A stretch of DNA of 64,000 bases from CAVXGU01 sp963761615 (GCA_963761615.1 CAVXGU010000003.1:2914001-2978000); one strand, 5' to 3'; shown: positions 36,121 through 45,666, counted from the first letter of the stretch. A program made the numbers and translations. Notes: a model not told the origin generated them from the sequence alone.

Positions 36121-36686
36121 AGCCCCGCACGATGCTGGTCGCGTCGATCGTCATCGCGGCCATCGCCGGCGTCGCCATCTGGCTCGTCGTCTCTGGCGTC
36201 CAGGAGCCCGCCGCGCCGGCCGCCGCCGGGACGTCGACGGCGCCGGCGGCGCCCGCGGGAGCGATTCGAACGATCAAGGCGCGCCTGTTCTACGTGGGCG
36301 ACGAGGGCACGCGGCTGGTCGGCGTCGAGCGCGATGTCCCGTACGGCGAAGGCACCGTCGAGCAGGCGCGGGAGATCGTCAAGGCGCAAATCGCGCCGGC
36401 GAGCGACCAGCTCTCGCCGATTCCCGCCGGCACCGAGCTGAAAGCGATCTTCGTCACGCCACAGGGGGAGGCCTACGTGGATCTGAGCCGCGCGGTCTCG
36501 GACGCTCATCCCGGCGGCACGACGAACGAGCTGCTGACGGTCTACGCCCTGGTCGATGCGTTGACGGTGAACCTCCCCGCCGTCACGTCGGTGCAGATCC
36601 TCGTCGACGGCAGGGAAGTGGACACGCTCGCCGGCCACGTGGACCTGCGGCGTCCGCTGGCCCAAAACCTCGACTGGGTCCAGTAA
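36117..36686 (+). CDS. GerMN-domain membrane-anchored protein
   Basis: 189 residues from the GTG at 36117, within the GTGA overlap with the amidase stop. An N-terminal hydrophobic anchor (MLVASIVIAAIAGVAIWLVV) and an Ala/Pro linker lead into a GerMN (sporulation/spore germination) domain. That domain is recognised by RLVGVERDVPYGEG, KAIFVTPQGEAYVDLSRA and NELLTVYALVDAL. In non-sporulating bacteria, GerMN proteins next to Amidase_3 genes are thought to act in cell envelope growth; the mechanism is not known. Confidence 0.88.
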   Translation: MKPRTMLVASIVIAAIAGVAIWLVVSGVQEPAAPAAAGTSTAPAAPAGAIRTIKARLFYVGDEGTRLVGVERDVPYGEGTVEQAREIVKAQIAPASDQLSPIPAGTELKAIFVTPQGEAYVDLSRAVSDAHPGGTTNELLTVYALVDALTVNLPAVTSVQILVDGREVDTLAGHVDLRRPLAQNLDWVQ

Positions 36687-36696
36687 ACTCAAGGGC

Positions 36697-37434
36697 ATGC
36701 GATCCGACAATCGACCGCCCCACCAGCTTCGCGATACGAGGCTGACCCCGGACTACCTGATTCACCCCGAAGGATCCGTCTTCATCGAGGCCGGACGAAC
36801 GAAGGTCATCTGCACGGCGAGCGTGGAAGATCGCGTCCCGCCGTTCCTGCGCAACACCGGCAAGGGCTGGGTGACGGCCGAGTACGGCATGCTCCCGCGC
36901 GCCACCGGCACGCGCACGACGCGCGAGGCGGCCTCGGGCAAGGTCGGCGGCCGGACGCAGGAAATCCAGCGGCTGATCGGCCGCTCGCTGCGCGCCGTCA
37001 CCAACCTGCCCGCCCTCGGCGAGCGGACCATCTACATCGACTGCGACGTGATCCAGGCCGACGGCGGCACGCGAACCGCCTCGATCACCGGCGGGTTCGT
37101 GGCCCTCGCCCTCGCCCTCGAGCGTCTGCGCGAGCGCGATGTCATCCGCACGATTCCCCTTTACGACTACGTCGCCGCGACCAGCGTCGGCATCGTCGAT
37201 GGCGAGGCGCTGCTGGACCTGGCATACGACGACGACTCCCGCGCCGACGTGGACATGAACATCGTCAAGACCGGTGGAGGCCGGTACATCGAGGTGCAGG
37301 GGACGGCCGAGGCCGAACCGTTCGATCGCGACGAGCTCACGACACTGCTGCAGCTCGCCGACGCCGGCATCGGCGAGCTCGTCGAGAAGCAGCGTGCGGT
37401 CGTGGGGCATCTCATCAAGGGCGCTCGGCCCTGA
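36697..37434 (+). CDS. rph: Ribonuclease PH
   Basis: 245 residues. A phosphorolytic 3'-5' exoribonuclease that trims tRNA 3' ends. Landmarks: MRSDNRPPHQLR start, VICTASVEDRVPPF, GWVTAEYGMLPRAT, QEIQRLIGRSLR and IYIDCDVIQADGGTRTASI, all standard. It begins 10 bp after the GerMN gene. The usual partner rdgB is also here but converges from the other side, with ogt in between. Confidence 0.97.
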   Translation: MRSDNRPPHQLRDTRLTPDYLIHPEGSVFIEAGRTKVICTASVEDRVPPFLRNTGKGWVTAEYGMLPRATGTRTTREAASGKVGGRTQEIQRLIGRSLRAVTNLPALGERTIYIDCDVIQADGGTRTASITGGFVALALALERLRERDVIRTIPLYDYVAATSVGIVDGEALLDLAYDDDSRADVDMNIVKTGGGRYIEVQGTAEAEPFDRDELTTLLQLADAGIGELVEKQRAVVGHLIKGARP

Positions 37435-37457
37435 GACCAGGGTCCGGGCTCGCGGTC

Positions 37458-37985
37458 ATGACGCTGTCACGCGCGATCATCCAGACTCCACTCGGGCCGA
37501 TGCTGGCGCTGGCGTCGGAGCAAGGGCTGTGCGCCCTGGAGTTCGACTCGGAGCGCCGGCACACGCGTCTCGAGCGCCGGCTCGCCCGTTTCCTGCCCGG
37601 TCACGTCGTCGAAGATCGCCCCGCCGACCCGCTCGACCAGGCCCGCGCCTGGCTCGCGCGCTATTTCGCCGGGGAGAGCGCCGACCCCGGCGGGATCGCG
37701 CTGGACCAGCGCGGCGCGCCGTTCGAGCGGAAGGTGTGGACGGCGCTCCTGCGCATTCCGCCCGGCTCGACCGACAGCTACGGCGGCATTGCGTCGAAGA
37801 TCGGGGCACCGGGCGCGTCGCGCGCCGTCGGCCTCGCCAACGGCGCCAATCCCATCGCGATCATCGTGCCCTGCCACCGCGTGATCGGATCGAACGGCTC
37901 GCTCACCGGCTACGGCGGCGGCCTCGACCGCAAGAAGTGGCTGCTCAATCACGAGGCGCGCTGGCGAACGGACGCGCTGTTCTGA
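37458..37985 (+). CDS. ogt: Methylated-DNA--protein-cysteine methyltransferase
   Basis: 175 residues. It repairs O6-alkylguanine by moving the alkyl group to its own cysteine. The active site IVPCHRVIGSNG lies near residue 138, preceded by the helix-turn-helix region (YGGIASKIGAPGASRAVG) with the arginine finger. Length is standard for Ogt without an Ada N-terminal domain. It starts 23 bp after rph. Confidence 0.95.
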   Translation: MTLSRAIIQTPLGPMLALASEQGLCALEFDSERRHTRLERRLARFLPGHVVEDRPADPLDQARAWLARYFAGESADPGGIALDQRGAPFERKVWTALLRIPPGSTDSYGGIASKIGAPGASRAVGLANGANPIAIIVPCHRVIGSNGSLTGYGGGLDRKKWLLNHEARWRTDALF

Positions 37986-38034
37986 GGCTCTGAGGCCGTG
38001 AGCCCGGAGCTCGAAGCCTGCAGCCGAGAGCCGG

Positions 38035-38628
38035 TCAGAGTCGAGAGCCCTCCAGAAATCCCCGGAGGGCCCTGAACGCCTGGCCGCGGTGGCTGACCTG
38101 GGACTTGCGGTCGGCCGCCTCGGCGAGCGTCGTGCCGAACGGCGGGTAATAGAAGATCGGGTCGTAACCGAAGCCGCCTTCGCCTTTCGGGCTCGGCGCG
38201 ATTCGTCCCTCGACGGTGCCCCGGGCCTCGAAGACAATCCGGCCCGGCTCGGCCATCGTCAGCGCGCAGACGAATCGCGCCGAGCTCGTCGCGGCTCCCC
38301 GTTCGCGCAGGGCCTCGTAGATGAGGGCGAACTTCTCGGGATAGGTGGCATCCTCGCCGCCGAAGCGCGCCGACAGCACGCCGGGGATGCCGTCGAGGGC
38401 GTCGATCTCGAGTCCGGAATCCTCGGCCACGACGAGCTCGCCGATGGCGCCGGCGTAGTAGAGCGCCTTCTGGCGGGCGTTCTCGTCGAACGTGTGTCCG
38501 GTCTCGTCGGGCGGGGCCACGCCTGGATAGTCGGCGAGCGAGCGCAGGTCCACGGGCGCGCCCTGGAGGATCGGCCGGATTTCTCTCAGTTTTCCGCTGT
38601 TGGTGGTCGCGACGACGAGCGTCCGCAC
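38035..38628 (-). CDS. rdgB: XTP/dITP diphosphatase (non-canonical purine NTP pyrophosphatase)
   Basis: 197 residues from a GTG at 38628. It removes inosine and xanthosine triphosphates from the nucleotide pool. Signatures: VVATTNSGKLREI at the N-terminus (SxNxxK), VAEDSGLEIDALDG, GVLSARF, and GEGGFGYDPIFYYP near the end. It lies 25 bp downstream of the DUF2934 gene and converges on ogt. The short gap between contains GCCGAGAGCC words related to the repeat family at 40553. Confidence 0.95.
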   Translation of the reverse strand: MRTLVVATTNSGKLREIRPILQGAPVDLRSLADYPGVAPPDETGHTFDENARQKALYYAGAIGELVVAEDSGLEIDALDGIPGVLSARFGGEDATYPEKFALIYEALRERGAATSSARFVCALTMAEPGRIVFEARGTVEGRIAPSPKGEGGFGYDPIFYYPPFGTTLAEAADRKSQVSHRGQAFRALRGFLEGSRL

Positions 38629-38653
38629 GCCCGCATTGTAACGGGCCGGGCGG

Positions 38654-38848
38654 TCAGATCCGCTGGGCCGCGCGCGTCAGCAGCTCCCGCTCCGCCTTGG
38701 ACCAGAATTCCAGCACGCGATCGATGCGCCGCCCGTTGCTGACGTACAGCTCGTAGGCCCGCGCGGCGATCTCGTCCTCCGTCGGGAAGAGCCCGCGAGG
38801 CGGTCGCTGGTCGTGGTCGCCGTGATGGGGTCCTCCGGACTCTGACAT
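38654..38848 (-). CDS. DUF2934 protein
   Basis: 64 residues from the ATG at 38848. After a short disordered His-rich start (SESGGPHHGDHDQR) it contains the DUF2934 helix pair, IAARAYELYVSNGRRIDRV then FWSKAERELLTRA. This is a small family frequent in acidobacteria and proteobacteria with no known function. It probably shares a transcript with rdgB. Confidence 0.8.
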   Translation of the reverse strand: MSESGGPHHGDHDQRPPRGLFPTEDEIAARAYELYVSNGRRIDRVLEFWSKAERELLTRAAQRI

Positions 38849-38972
38849 GTCCTTCTGCAGCCTTCTCCCTTGAGACGTCGTCCGCGCGGCATTGGCCGGC
38901 ACGTCTTTCCACTATGCCGTCGCCGCACGACGTTTCCGCAACGGGGAAGGAAACACGGTTGGCGCCCGGCGC

Positions 38973-40535
38973 CTACGCACGGACGGCTCCCGGCATACCG
39001 TTCCGCACGACGAAGCTGGCGCGTGTCCGCACGGGCGACCCGGCGCGGCGCACGTAGTCGACGACCCGGTAGTGGGCGAGCATCCGGTCTGCCGAGACCT
39101 CGCACGTGACATAGCCGCGCTGGTCGTTGCAGAACTTCACGCAGGGGTTCTCGCGCTGCGCCGTCGCCATGCCGCCGTTGATGTCGGAGCCGTCGCCGCC
39201 GGACGTGATCGACGTCCCGACGAGCTCCGTCGCCACGACCCGAGAATCCGGATCGGTGAAATCGAGCTGGAGGTCGTTGACCCAGTTGGAATGGATGTCG
39301 CCGGAGAGCACGACCGGATTGGACGGCTCGCGGTCGCCGAGAAACGTCAGCAGCCGCGAGCGCTCGGCCTGATAGCCGGGCCACTGGTCCATCGAGTACC
39401 GCTTCGCCTCGCCCGCCGCCTGATCGACGGCGGCCATCATCACCTGCTGCGGAATGACGTTCCAGCGGGCTCGGGACGCGTCCAGTCCGCGCCGCAGCCA
39501 GCGCTCCTGGTCGGGGCCCATCATGGTGGCGCCAGGGGCGAACGCGCCGGCGCACAGCGCCTCGATGCCGTCGCCGCAGGGTTGATCGGTGCGGTACTGA
39601 CGCGTGTCGAGAACGAAGAACGAGGCGAGCGATCCGTACTCGACGAGGCGGTAGAGGGTCATCACCCCGTCGCGCGGTCGCGAGCGCACGCGGAGCGGCT
39701 GGTGCTCGTAGTAGGCGCGGTAGGCGGCGGTGCGCCGCACGATGAACTCGTCAATCGGATCGTCGAACTTCGAGACGACGCCGGCATAGTTGTCCTGGAC
39801 CTCGTGGTCGTCCCACGTGACGACCCACGGAACGACCCGGTGCGCGGCCTGCAGGTCCGGATCCGTCTTGTACTGCGCGTAGCGGTTGCGGTACTCCACC
39901 AGCGTGTGCGGCTCCCGTCCGCCGGAGTGTGGCCCGCGGACAATGTTCCGCGCCGGGCCGCCGTTCTCGTAGATGTAGTCGCCCAGGTGGAAGACGAGAT
40001 CGAGATCCTCGCTGGCGAGATGCCCGAGGGCCGTGAAGTACCCCACTTCGTACGCCTGGCAGCTGACGAACGCGAACTTCACGCCGTCGGTCGACGCATC
40101 CGGACGTGGAGCCGTCTTCGTGCGCCCGACCATCGTCGACCAGTCGCCGGCGTGAAAGCGGTACCAGTACCAGCGCGCCGGCTCGAGGCCGGCGACCTCG
40201 ACGTGGACCGAGTGCGCCCACTCGGGTTCGGCCAGGGTCCGGCCGTGCTGCACGACGTGGCGCATCCGGCTGTCGGCGGCGACCTCCCATCGGATCTCGA
40301 CCGGGTCAGGATCCATGCCGCCGCCGTTCAGGGGATCCGGCGCGAGGCGCGTCCAGAGCACGACGCCGTCGGGTGCAGGGTCTCCGGAGGCGATGCCGAG
40401 GGTGAAGGGATTCGTCGCGAACCGGGGCTGGCGTCGAACCGCGCGACCCGGCCACGCCAGCGCCGCGCCGGGCGCGAACGCCAGGGTGCCGGCCAGGAAC
40501 GCCCGGCGACTCAAATCCGCCCGCCAGCGGGCCAT
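38973..40535 (-). CDS. phoD: Alkaline phosphatase D (PhoD family), Tat-exported
   Basis: 520 residues from the ATG at 40535; upstream reading frames are only the repeat array. A twin-arginine signal (DLSRRAFLAGTLAFAPGAAL) is followed by the PhoD N-terminal beta domain (NPFTLGIASGDPAPDGVVLW). The metallophosphatase core has VSCQAYEVG, DLVFHLGDYIYE, VTWDDHEVQDNYAG and LSGDIHSNWV as metal ligand motifs. The enzyme hydrolyses phosphodiesters and monoesters outside the cytoplasm with iron and calcium. The gene faces away from the ADOP permease across a tandem repeat. Confidence 0.94.
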   Translation of the reverse strand: MARWRADLSRRAFLAGTLAFAPGAALAWPGRAVRRQPRFATNPFTLGIASGDPAPDGVVLWTRLAPDPLNGGGMDPDPVEIRWEVAADSRMRHVVQHGRTLAEPEWAHSVHVEVAGLEPARWYWYRFHAGDWSTMVGRTKTAPRPDASTDGVKFAFVSCQAYEVGYFTALGHLASEDLDLVFHLGDYIYENGGPARNIVRGPHSGGREPHTLVEYRNRYAQYKTDPDLQAAHRVVPWVVTWDDHEVQDNYAGVVSKFDDPIDEFIVRRTAAYRAYYEHQPLRVRSRPRDGVMTLYRLVEYGSLASFFVLDTRQYRTDQPCGDGIEALCAGAFAPGATMMGPDQERWLRRGLDASRARWNVIPQQVMMAAVDQAAGEAKRYSMDQWPGYQAERSRLLTFLGDREPSNPVVLSGDIHSNWVNDLQLDFTDPDSRVVATELVGTSITSGGDGSDINGGMATAQRENPCVKFCNDQRGYVTCEVSADRMLAHYRVVDYVRRAGSPVRTRASFVVRNGMPGAVRA

Positions 40536-40552
40536 GTGGGAGACTATAGCAA

Positions 40553-40658
40553 GGCTCTCGGCTCTGGGCTCTCGGCTCTGGGCTCTCGGCTCTGGGCTCT
40601 CGGCTCTGGGCTCTCGGCTCTGGGCTCTCGGCTCTGGGCTCTCGGCTCTGGGCTCTGG
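40553..40658. repeat. Tandem array of a 14-bp unit GGCTCTCGGCTCTG
   Basis: About seven head-to-tail copies with almost no variation, between the divergent phoD and ADOP permease genes. The unit is itself two 7-bp halves (GGCTCTC and GGCTCTG). Related words occur at 11264-11377 and near 37990-38030. Confidence 0.9.
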
Positions 40659-40817
40659 GTCGAACGCGCCGGCCAACGCCGCCGCCGCGTCTAGCGTCTA
40701 ACCCGGAGACGGCAGACGCGTGCTCGCGCACCGCGGTCCACCTGGGCCCACTTCGTCGCCGCCGGCCGCCGGATCACGGAGATGCAGCATGCGTGACTGG
40801 AAGACCGAGGTTCGACC

Positions 40818-43267
40818 ATGCCGGTGAGGTTCCTCGAGCAGCTCCTCGAGGATGTCCGGCTGGGATCGAGGGTGATCGCGAGGCGCCCGGGGTTTTCGAT
40901 CTCGGCGATCCTGGCGCTCGCCATCGGCATCGGCGTATGCGCCGCGATCTTCTCCGTTGCGGACACGGTGCTCGTCCGCCCGATGCCCTTTCCGCACGCC
41001 GATCGTCTGTACATCCCGTTGAGCGTCAAGGCTTCCCGCCACATCAGGTCCGGCAGCATCGCGTACCCGGATTACACGGACTGGCGGCAGAAGACCGACG
41101 TGTTCGCCGGCGTCGCCGTCCTTCGGGTGTTCGGGTCGGACTGGTCCGACGGCACGGGTTCGCCGACACGGGTGACGGCAGCGCAGGTCTCCGGCGACTT
41201 CTTCCGCGTGGAAGAGGCGCGGCCCCTTCTGGGCCGCACGCTCGACGTCTCGGACGCCGGGAGCGGGGCCCCCGACGTGGCCGTCCTCGGCTACTCGCTC
41301 TGGCAGCAGCGCTTCGGATCGGATCCGTCCGTGCTGGGGCGTGCACGGTCCGGGTCGACGGCGCGCCGACCGAGATCGTCGGCGTGCTGTCCCGGGACGC
41401 CGTCTGGCCGGACGTCGAGGCCTTCGTCCCCATCAAGCCGGACGCGCTGCCCGACGACACCCGCCTCCGGAGGGACAACATGATGTTCCAGGGCCTGGTG
41501 CGGCTGCGCGATGGCGTGTCGTCCGACGTCGGCGACGCGTACCTGGCGTCGGCGGCCGCCGTGCTCGCGCGCGATCATCCGGACAGTCGCAGCGGCTGGA
41601 CGAACACACTCGTGCCGCTCCGGAACTTCATCGTCCCGGACGGCGTGAGGGCCGCCCTCTACGTGCTCGCCGCGGTGGTCCTGTCCGTGCTGCTGATCGC
41701 CTGTGCCAACGTGGCGAATCTCCTGCTCGTGCACGCGAGCGGTCGGGCGCGGGAGCTGGCCCTGCGCGTGTCGCTCGGCGCCAGTCGGCGCCGGATCGTC
41801 CAGCAGCTGGTCGTCGAGAGCGCCCTGCTCGTGGCGGCCGGATCCGTTGGCGGCGGCGCCCTCGCGCTGGGCGTGATGCGCGGCCTGGTCGCGATGGCGC
41901 CGCCTCGCACGCCCTTCATCGACGCGGTGGGCTTCGACGGCCGGTTCCTGGTGGGACTCGTCGCCCTGGCCGGACTGGCCGCCATCGTGTCCGGAGTCGT
42001 GCCGGCGCTGTCGATCTCGTCGGTCGATCCGGCGGCGGCGCTGCGCGAGGAGACCGCCGGCGGTGGGTCCACGCGACGCACGCTCGCGCTGCGTAACGTG
42101 CTGGTGATGGGAGAGGTGGCGGCGGCGGTCGTCCTGGTCACGCTGGCGGCGCTCTTCCTGCGCAGCTTCGGGCGGCTCGTCGGGGTCGATCCGGGCGTCG
42201 ACGTGGATCGCATCGAGACGGCCAGCCTCACCATTCCGACGTCCCGATATCCGGACGATGCGGCGCGGAGCCGGTTCGGGGAGGCGCTCGTCGCCAGGCT
42301 CGACGCGGATCCAGCCATCGCCAGCGCCGCGCTCGTGTCGTGGCTGCCGGCGGGCGGCGGCGGTATGGGCCTGGCCCGTGTCTTTCTCGAAGAAGGCCAT
42401 CCGGAGCCGCCCGCCGGCCCCGACTTCCCCGCTTTCTGGAACACCATCACGCCGGACTACTTCCGGACGATGGGCATTCCGATTCTTGCCGGGCGTGCGT
42501 TCACCGCGCGCGACACGCCGGACACGACGCCGGTCATCATCGTGTCCCAGAGCTTCGCGCGCTCGATGTTCGGCGACGTCTCGCCCCTCGGCCGCCGCAT
42601 CCGATCGTGGCGCGACGAGAACCGGCTTCGCGAGATCGTCGGCGTCGCGGCCGACGTGAAGGTGGAGAGCTACGCCGATCGCGACGTGAAGATGAACTAC
42701 GTGCCCTTGGCGCAAGGCAGCTTTCCGCCGACGAATATCGCCGCGCGGGCGGCGTCGGGATCCCCGGCGGCGCTCGCTCCGATCCTCGTCAGGGCCGCCG
42801 CCGACGTCGACCCGGGCATCGTGCTCGCGCGGGTGCGTCCGCTCGCCGACGCTGCGCGCGACTCCATGTCGCCGCAGCGCTATGCGGCGCTGCTCGTGTC
42901 GATCTTCTCGGGCGTCGCGCTCGGCCTCGCGGCGCTCGGCATCTACGGGGTGATCAGCTACGTGGTCCTGCTTCGCCGGCGCGAGATGGGCATCCGGCTG
43001 GCGCTCGGCGCGTCGCGATCGAGCCTGTACCGGCTCGTGATCGTCCGCGGCTTTCGTCTGGCACTCTCGGGCCTGGTCGTCGGGGTGCTGGTCGCCGTCG
43101 GAGCGGCGCGGATCGTCTCCACTCAGCTCTTCGGGACGTCACCGGCCGACGCCGCGTCCTGGGCCGCCATGGCCGGGATCGTGCTGGCGGCGACGCTGGC
43201 GGCGTGCCTGCTCCCCGCGCGGCGCGCGGCCCGGGCGGATCCGACCGAGGCGCTCAAGGCACAGTGA
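40818..43267 (+). CDS. ADOP-type ABC permease (MacB-like/FtsX), frameshifted
   Basis: About 815 residues if the frame is repaired. The N-terminus FLEQLLEDVRLGSRVIARRP and GFSISAILALAIGIGVCAAI is the first MacB_PCD/FtsX unit of the acidobacterial duplicated orphan permease family. A second unit follows (TLALRNVLVMGEVAAAVVLV), and the end is PARRAARADPTEALKAQ. The reading frame shifts near 41340, between PSVLGR and TVRVDGAPTEIVGVL; one base appears to be missing. No ATPase gene is adjacent, as is usual for this family, whose substrate is unknown. The last 99 bp are repeated near 50.6 kb. Confidence 0.88.
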
Positions 43268-43325
43268 GGTCGCCCTGGTGCCGCACTATGAGGGGCGGGT
43301 CGGGGCGTAGCCCAGCCTGGTAGCG
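43169..43325 (+). repeat. 157-bp direct repeat, left copy (permease 3' end + spacer + tRNA-Pro 5' part)
   Basis: Aligns without gaps to 50575-50731, with 11 mismatches by hand count. It includes the end of the permease gene, the spacer CTATGAGGGGCGGGT and the first 25 bases of a tRNA-Pro gene, then diverges sharply. Confidence 0.9.
43301..43325 (+). pseudogene. tRNA-Pro 5' fragment
   Basis: CGGGGCGTAGCCCAGCCTGG + TAGCG matches the acceptor and D-arm of the intact tRNA-Pro at 50707 with one change (G to C at 43312). The anticodon arm and the rest are absent, so it is not a working tRNA. Confidence 0.9.
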
Positions 43326-43500
43326 GCAACAATGCCTCATCGCGGCATGGTCGTCGTCATCCGGCGCACGACACGCGCTTTCCTTCGGCAGGTGTGCGGC
43401 CTGTGCGCACAGTGTGCGACCGCACATCGCACATCTCCTGGCCACATGGCTCCTGCCGCTAAGCAACTGCAGCTAGGCATGTTATCTAGCGAGTCAGCAT

Positions 43501-43516
43501 TGGAACGGGTCTGGCA
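43501..43516 (+). promoter_or_regulatory. Candidate sigma-54 promoter
   Basis: TGGAACGGGTCTGGCA: the GG and GC doublets are exactly 10 bp apart, and the site resembles TGGCAC-N5-TTGCA with two mismatches. It lies about 50 bp before the SCP-domain gene, near a sigma-54-dependent response regulator gene. Confidence 0.4.
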
Positions 43517-43566
43517 GTTCCCGAAGCGTCGGCGCATCTTGCGCTCACGTTCTTCCGGAGTCGACC

Positions 43567-44133
43567 ATGTTCAGCCACCCGCGCATCACCCGGCGTTCGG
43601 CGACGAGCCAGCCGACGGGTCATTCCACTGCACTCGCATATCTACTCGTCGCCATGGCCGCGGCGGGCACCGTTGGATGCGCGGGTTCGTCCGGGCCAAA
43701 TCCGGGCACAGCAACTGGGCCTTCATCCGTGTCGGCGCCGTCGGCCACCGCCACCTCGGTCGACCTGGCCTTCTGTGTCGCAGAGTCCAACCGGTATCGG
43801 ACGCTGGTGGGTAAGTCACCCATCACAGAATCTACCGACCTCGACGGCTACGCCGCCACCGGGGCGGAGGTCGATGCAGGGTCGGGCCAGCCGCACTCCC
43901 ACTTCCTCGCGACGAACGGCGGCGGCGTGGCGATCGCGGAGAACTCGATGGTCCGAGCGCCCCTGAGCATGTTCAACACCGTCCAGGCGGCGATGTCGTA
44001 CGCGCTCGCGGCCTTCTACGCCGAGGGACCAGGAGGCTCGCATTATGAGAACTTGACTGGACCGTATTCGCGGGTAGGTTGCGGCGTGCAGATCGCAGAT
44101 GCCACCCTCACGTTCGTCCAGGACTTTCACTGA
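43567..44133 (+). CDS. SCP/CAP-domain lipoprotein
   Basis: 188 residues. A basic N-terminus and hydrophobic stretch end in a lipobox-like GTVGCAG (Cys about residue 38), then a Ser/Thr/Ala linker. The remainder fits the SCP/CAP (allergen V5) fold: FCVAESNRYRTLVGKSPI, an HSHF histidine pair, IAENS, YENLTGPYSRVGCGV and FVQDFH at the end. CAP proteins are extracellular, with varied or unknown roles. It is the first gene inside the repeat-bounded island and faces the sigma-54 regulator gene. Confidence 0.8.
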   Translation: MFSHPRITRRSATSQPTGHSTALAYLLVAMAAAGTVGCAGSSGPNPGTATGPSSVSAPSATATSVDLAFCVAESNRYRTLVGKSPITESTDLDGYAATGAEVDAGSGQPHSHFLATNGGGVAIAENSMVRAPLSMFNTVQAAMSYALAAFYAEGPGGSHYENLTGPYSRVGCGVQIADATLTFVQDFH

Positions 44134-44183
44134 TGGTCTCGCCGCGATCGGAAGAGCGAATGGCCCACAGCCGTCATGCGAGG

Positions 44184-45563
44184 CTATCGCAGGCCGAGCG
44201 TATCCAGACGGCGGTACAACGCGCGGCGACTGACGCCGAGCAGCCGGGCAGCCGCTGACCGATTCCCTCCGGCCTGTTGCAGCGCCTGCTGGACCTCGGC
44301 GCGATCGAGGCCGGGCGCCCGAAACGGAACAGGCGCCGAGGGTCGCTCGAGCGGTGGCGCGACTGCCGTTCTGAGTCCTGACTCGCCGCCACTCAGAGCG
44401 GTGAGGACGTCGCGTTCGGTCAGAATCCGGCCTTCGCACCGCAGGCAGGCGCGCTCGATCGTGTTCCGAAGCTGACGCACGTTCCCGGGCCAGGGCGCCT
44501 GATGCAACAGGCGCTCCGCCGACGAGCTGATGCCGGTGAGGGGACGCTTCAGGCGTTCGGAGATCTCGCGGATGAACGTGGCGGCTAGGTACGGGATGTC
44601 TTCTCGGCGTTCGCGCAGTGGAGCCACGTGGATCTCGAGGATGCTGAGCCGGTAGTAGAGGTCGCTCCGGAATCGACCGTCGACGGACGAGGCCGCCAAG
44701 TCGCGGTTGGTAGCGGCCAAAACGCACGTGTCGACGCGGCGGCTCTCGAGGGAGCCCACCCGCTGCACCTCGCCGAGCTCGACCGCGCGGAGCAGCTTGG
44801 CCTGGATCGCAAGTGGCAGCTCGCCGACCTCGTCGAGGAAGAGTGTTCCCTTGTCGGCATGCTCGAACAAGCCGACCTTGGTGTCCGTGGCGCCGGTGAA
44901 CGCGCCGCGCTGATGTCCGAATAGTTCGCTTTCGAAGAGTGTCTCGACGACGGCCGAGCAATTGATCGTCACGAACCGCCGATCGCGCCGCGTGCCCATC
45001 TGGTGCAGCGCGCGCGCGACGAGTTCTTTCCCCGTGCCGGTCTCGCCGGTGACGAGCACCGTGCGGACATGGGGCGCCAGGCGCCGAATCGAGTCGAACA
45101 GGTCTTGCATGACCGGGCCCCGTCCGATCATGCCGCAGAACTCGAACTGCTTGGCACACTCGGCGTCAAGCTGCAGCAGCCGTTCGCGCCGCTCGATTCG
45201 CTTGCGGACGCCGGTGAGCACCCCCCCCAGACGGTCCAGGTCAAACGGCTTCGTGAGATAGTCCAGCGCGCCGAGCCTCATCGCCTCAACGGCCGTGTCG
45301 ACGCTCGAATGCCCCGTCATCAGGATCACCTGGCATCGCGCGTCCAGATCGTGAAGCCTCCTCAGCACCTCAAGGCCGTTCACGTCGGGCAACCTGAGGT
45401 CGACGAGCACGCAATCGGGCTTGAAGATCGGCACCTCGGCCAGTCCGGCCGACGCGTTGGACCGCGCCGCGACCTCGAATCCAAACCGCTGAGCGAAGCG
45501 GGTCACCAGTCCGAGGATGCCTGGCTCGTCGTCGATCACGAGCAGCCGCGCATCGGTATTCAT
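44184..45563 (-). CDS. Sigma-54-dependent response regulator (NtrC-type)
   Basis: 459 residues from the ATG at 45563. A receiver domain (LLVIDDEPGI; phospho-acceptor Asp in VLVDLRLPD; KPF) is followed by a complete AAA+ domain (GETGTGKE Walker A, GAFTGA, GTLFLDEVGELP) and a Fis-type DNA-binding end (NRSAAARLLGVSRRALYRRL). A kinase phosphorylates it and it then opens sigma-54 promoters. The kinases encoded upstream on the same strand are the likely partners. The gap to the next gene on the left is only 50 bp. Confidence 0.95.
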   Translation of the reverse strand: MNTDARLLVIDDEPGILGLVTRFAQRFGFEVAARSNASAGLAEVPIFKPDCVLVDLRLPDVNGLEVLRRLHDLDARCQVILMTGHSSVDTAVEAMRLGALDYLTKPFDLDRLGGVLTGVRKRIERRERLLQLDAECAKQFEFCGMIGRGPVMQDLFDSIRRLAPHVRTVLVTGETGTGKELVARALHQMGTRRDRRFVTINCSAVVETLFESELFGHQRGAFTGATDTKVGLFEHADKGTLFLDEVGELPLAIQAKLLRAVELGEVQRVGSLESRRVDTCVLAATNRDLAASSVDGRFRSDLYYRLSILEIHVAPLRERREDIPYLAATFIREISERLKRPLTGISSSAERLLHQAPWPGNVRQLRNTIERACLRCEGRILTERDVLTALSGGESGLRTAVAPPLERPSAPVPFRAPGLDRAEVQQALQQAGGNRSAAARLLGVSRRALYRRLDTLGLR

Positions 45564-45666
45564 GATCGGCCCAGACCTCTGTGTCCCGCGCGTTCGGACG
45601 TCGACCGCGGCTTGCGCCCTGTTCGAAACGGCATGGCTGGTCGTCCGGCCGGCAGAACCGGCATGA

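Noticed and set aside
40553..40658. CRISPR array or coding repeat
   Set aside because: 14-bp units without spacers, not a multiple of 3, so the frame would not be preserved on copy-number change. Best read as a simple tandem repeat.
43301..43325. A second tRNA-Pro gene
   Set aside because: Only the acceptor and D-arm are present; the anticodon, T-arm and 3' end are missing.
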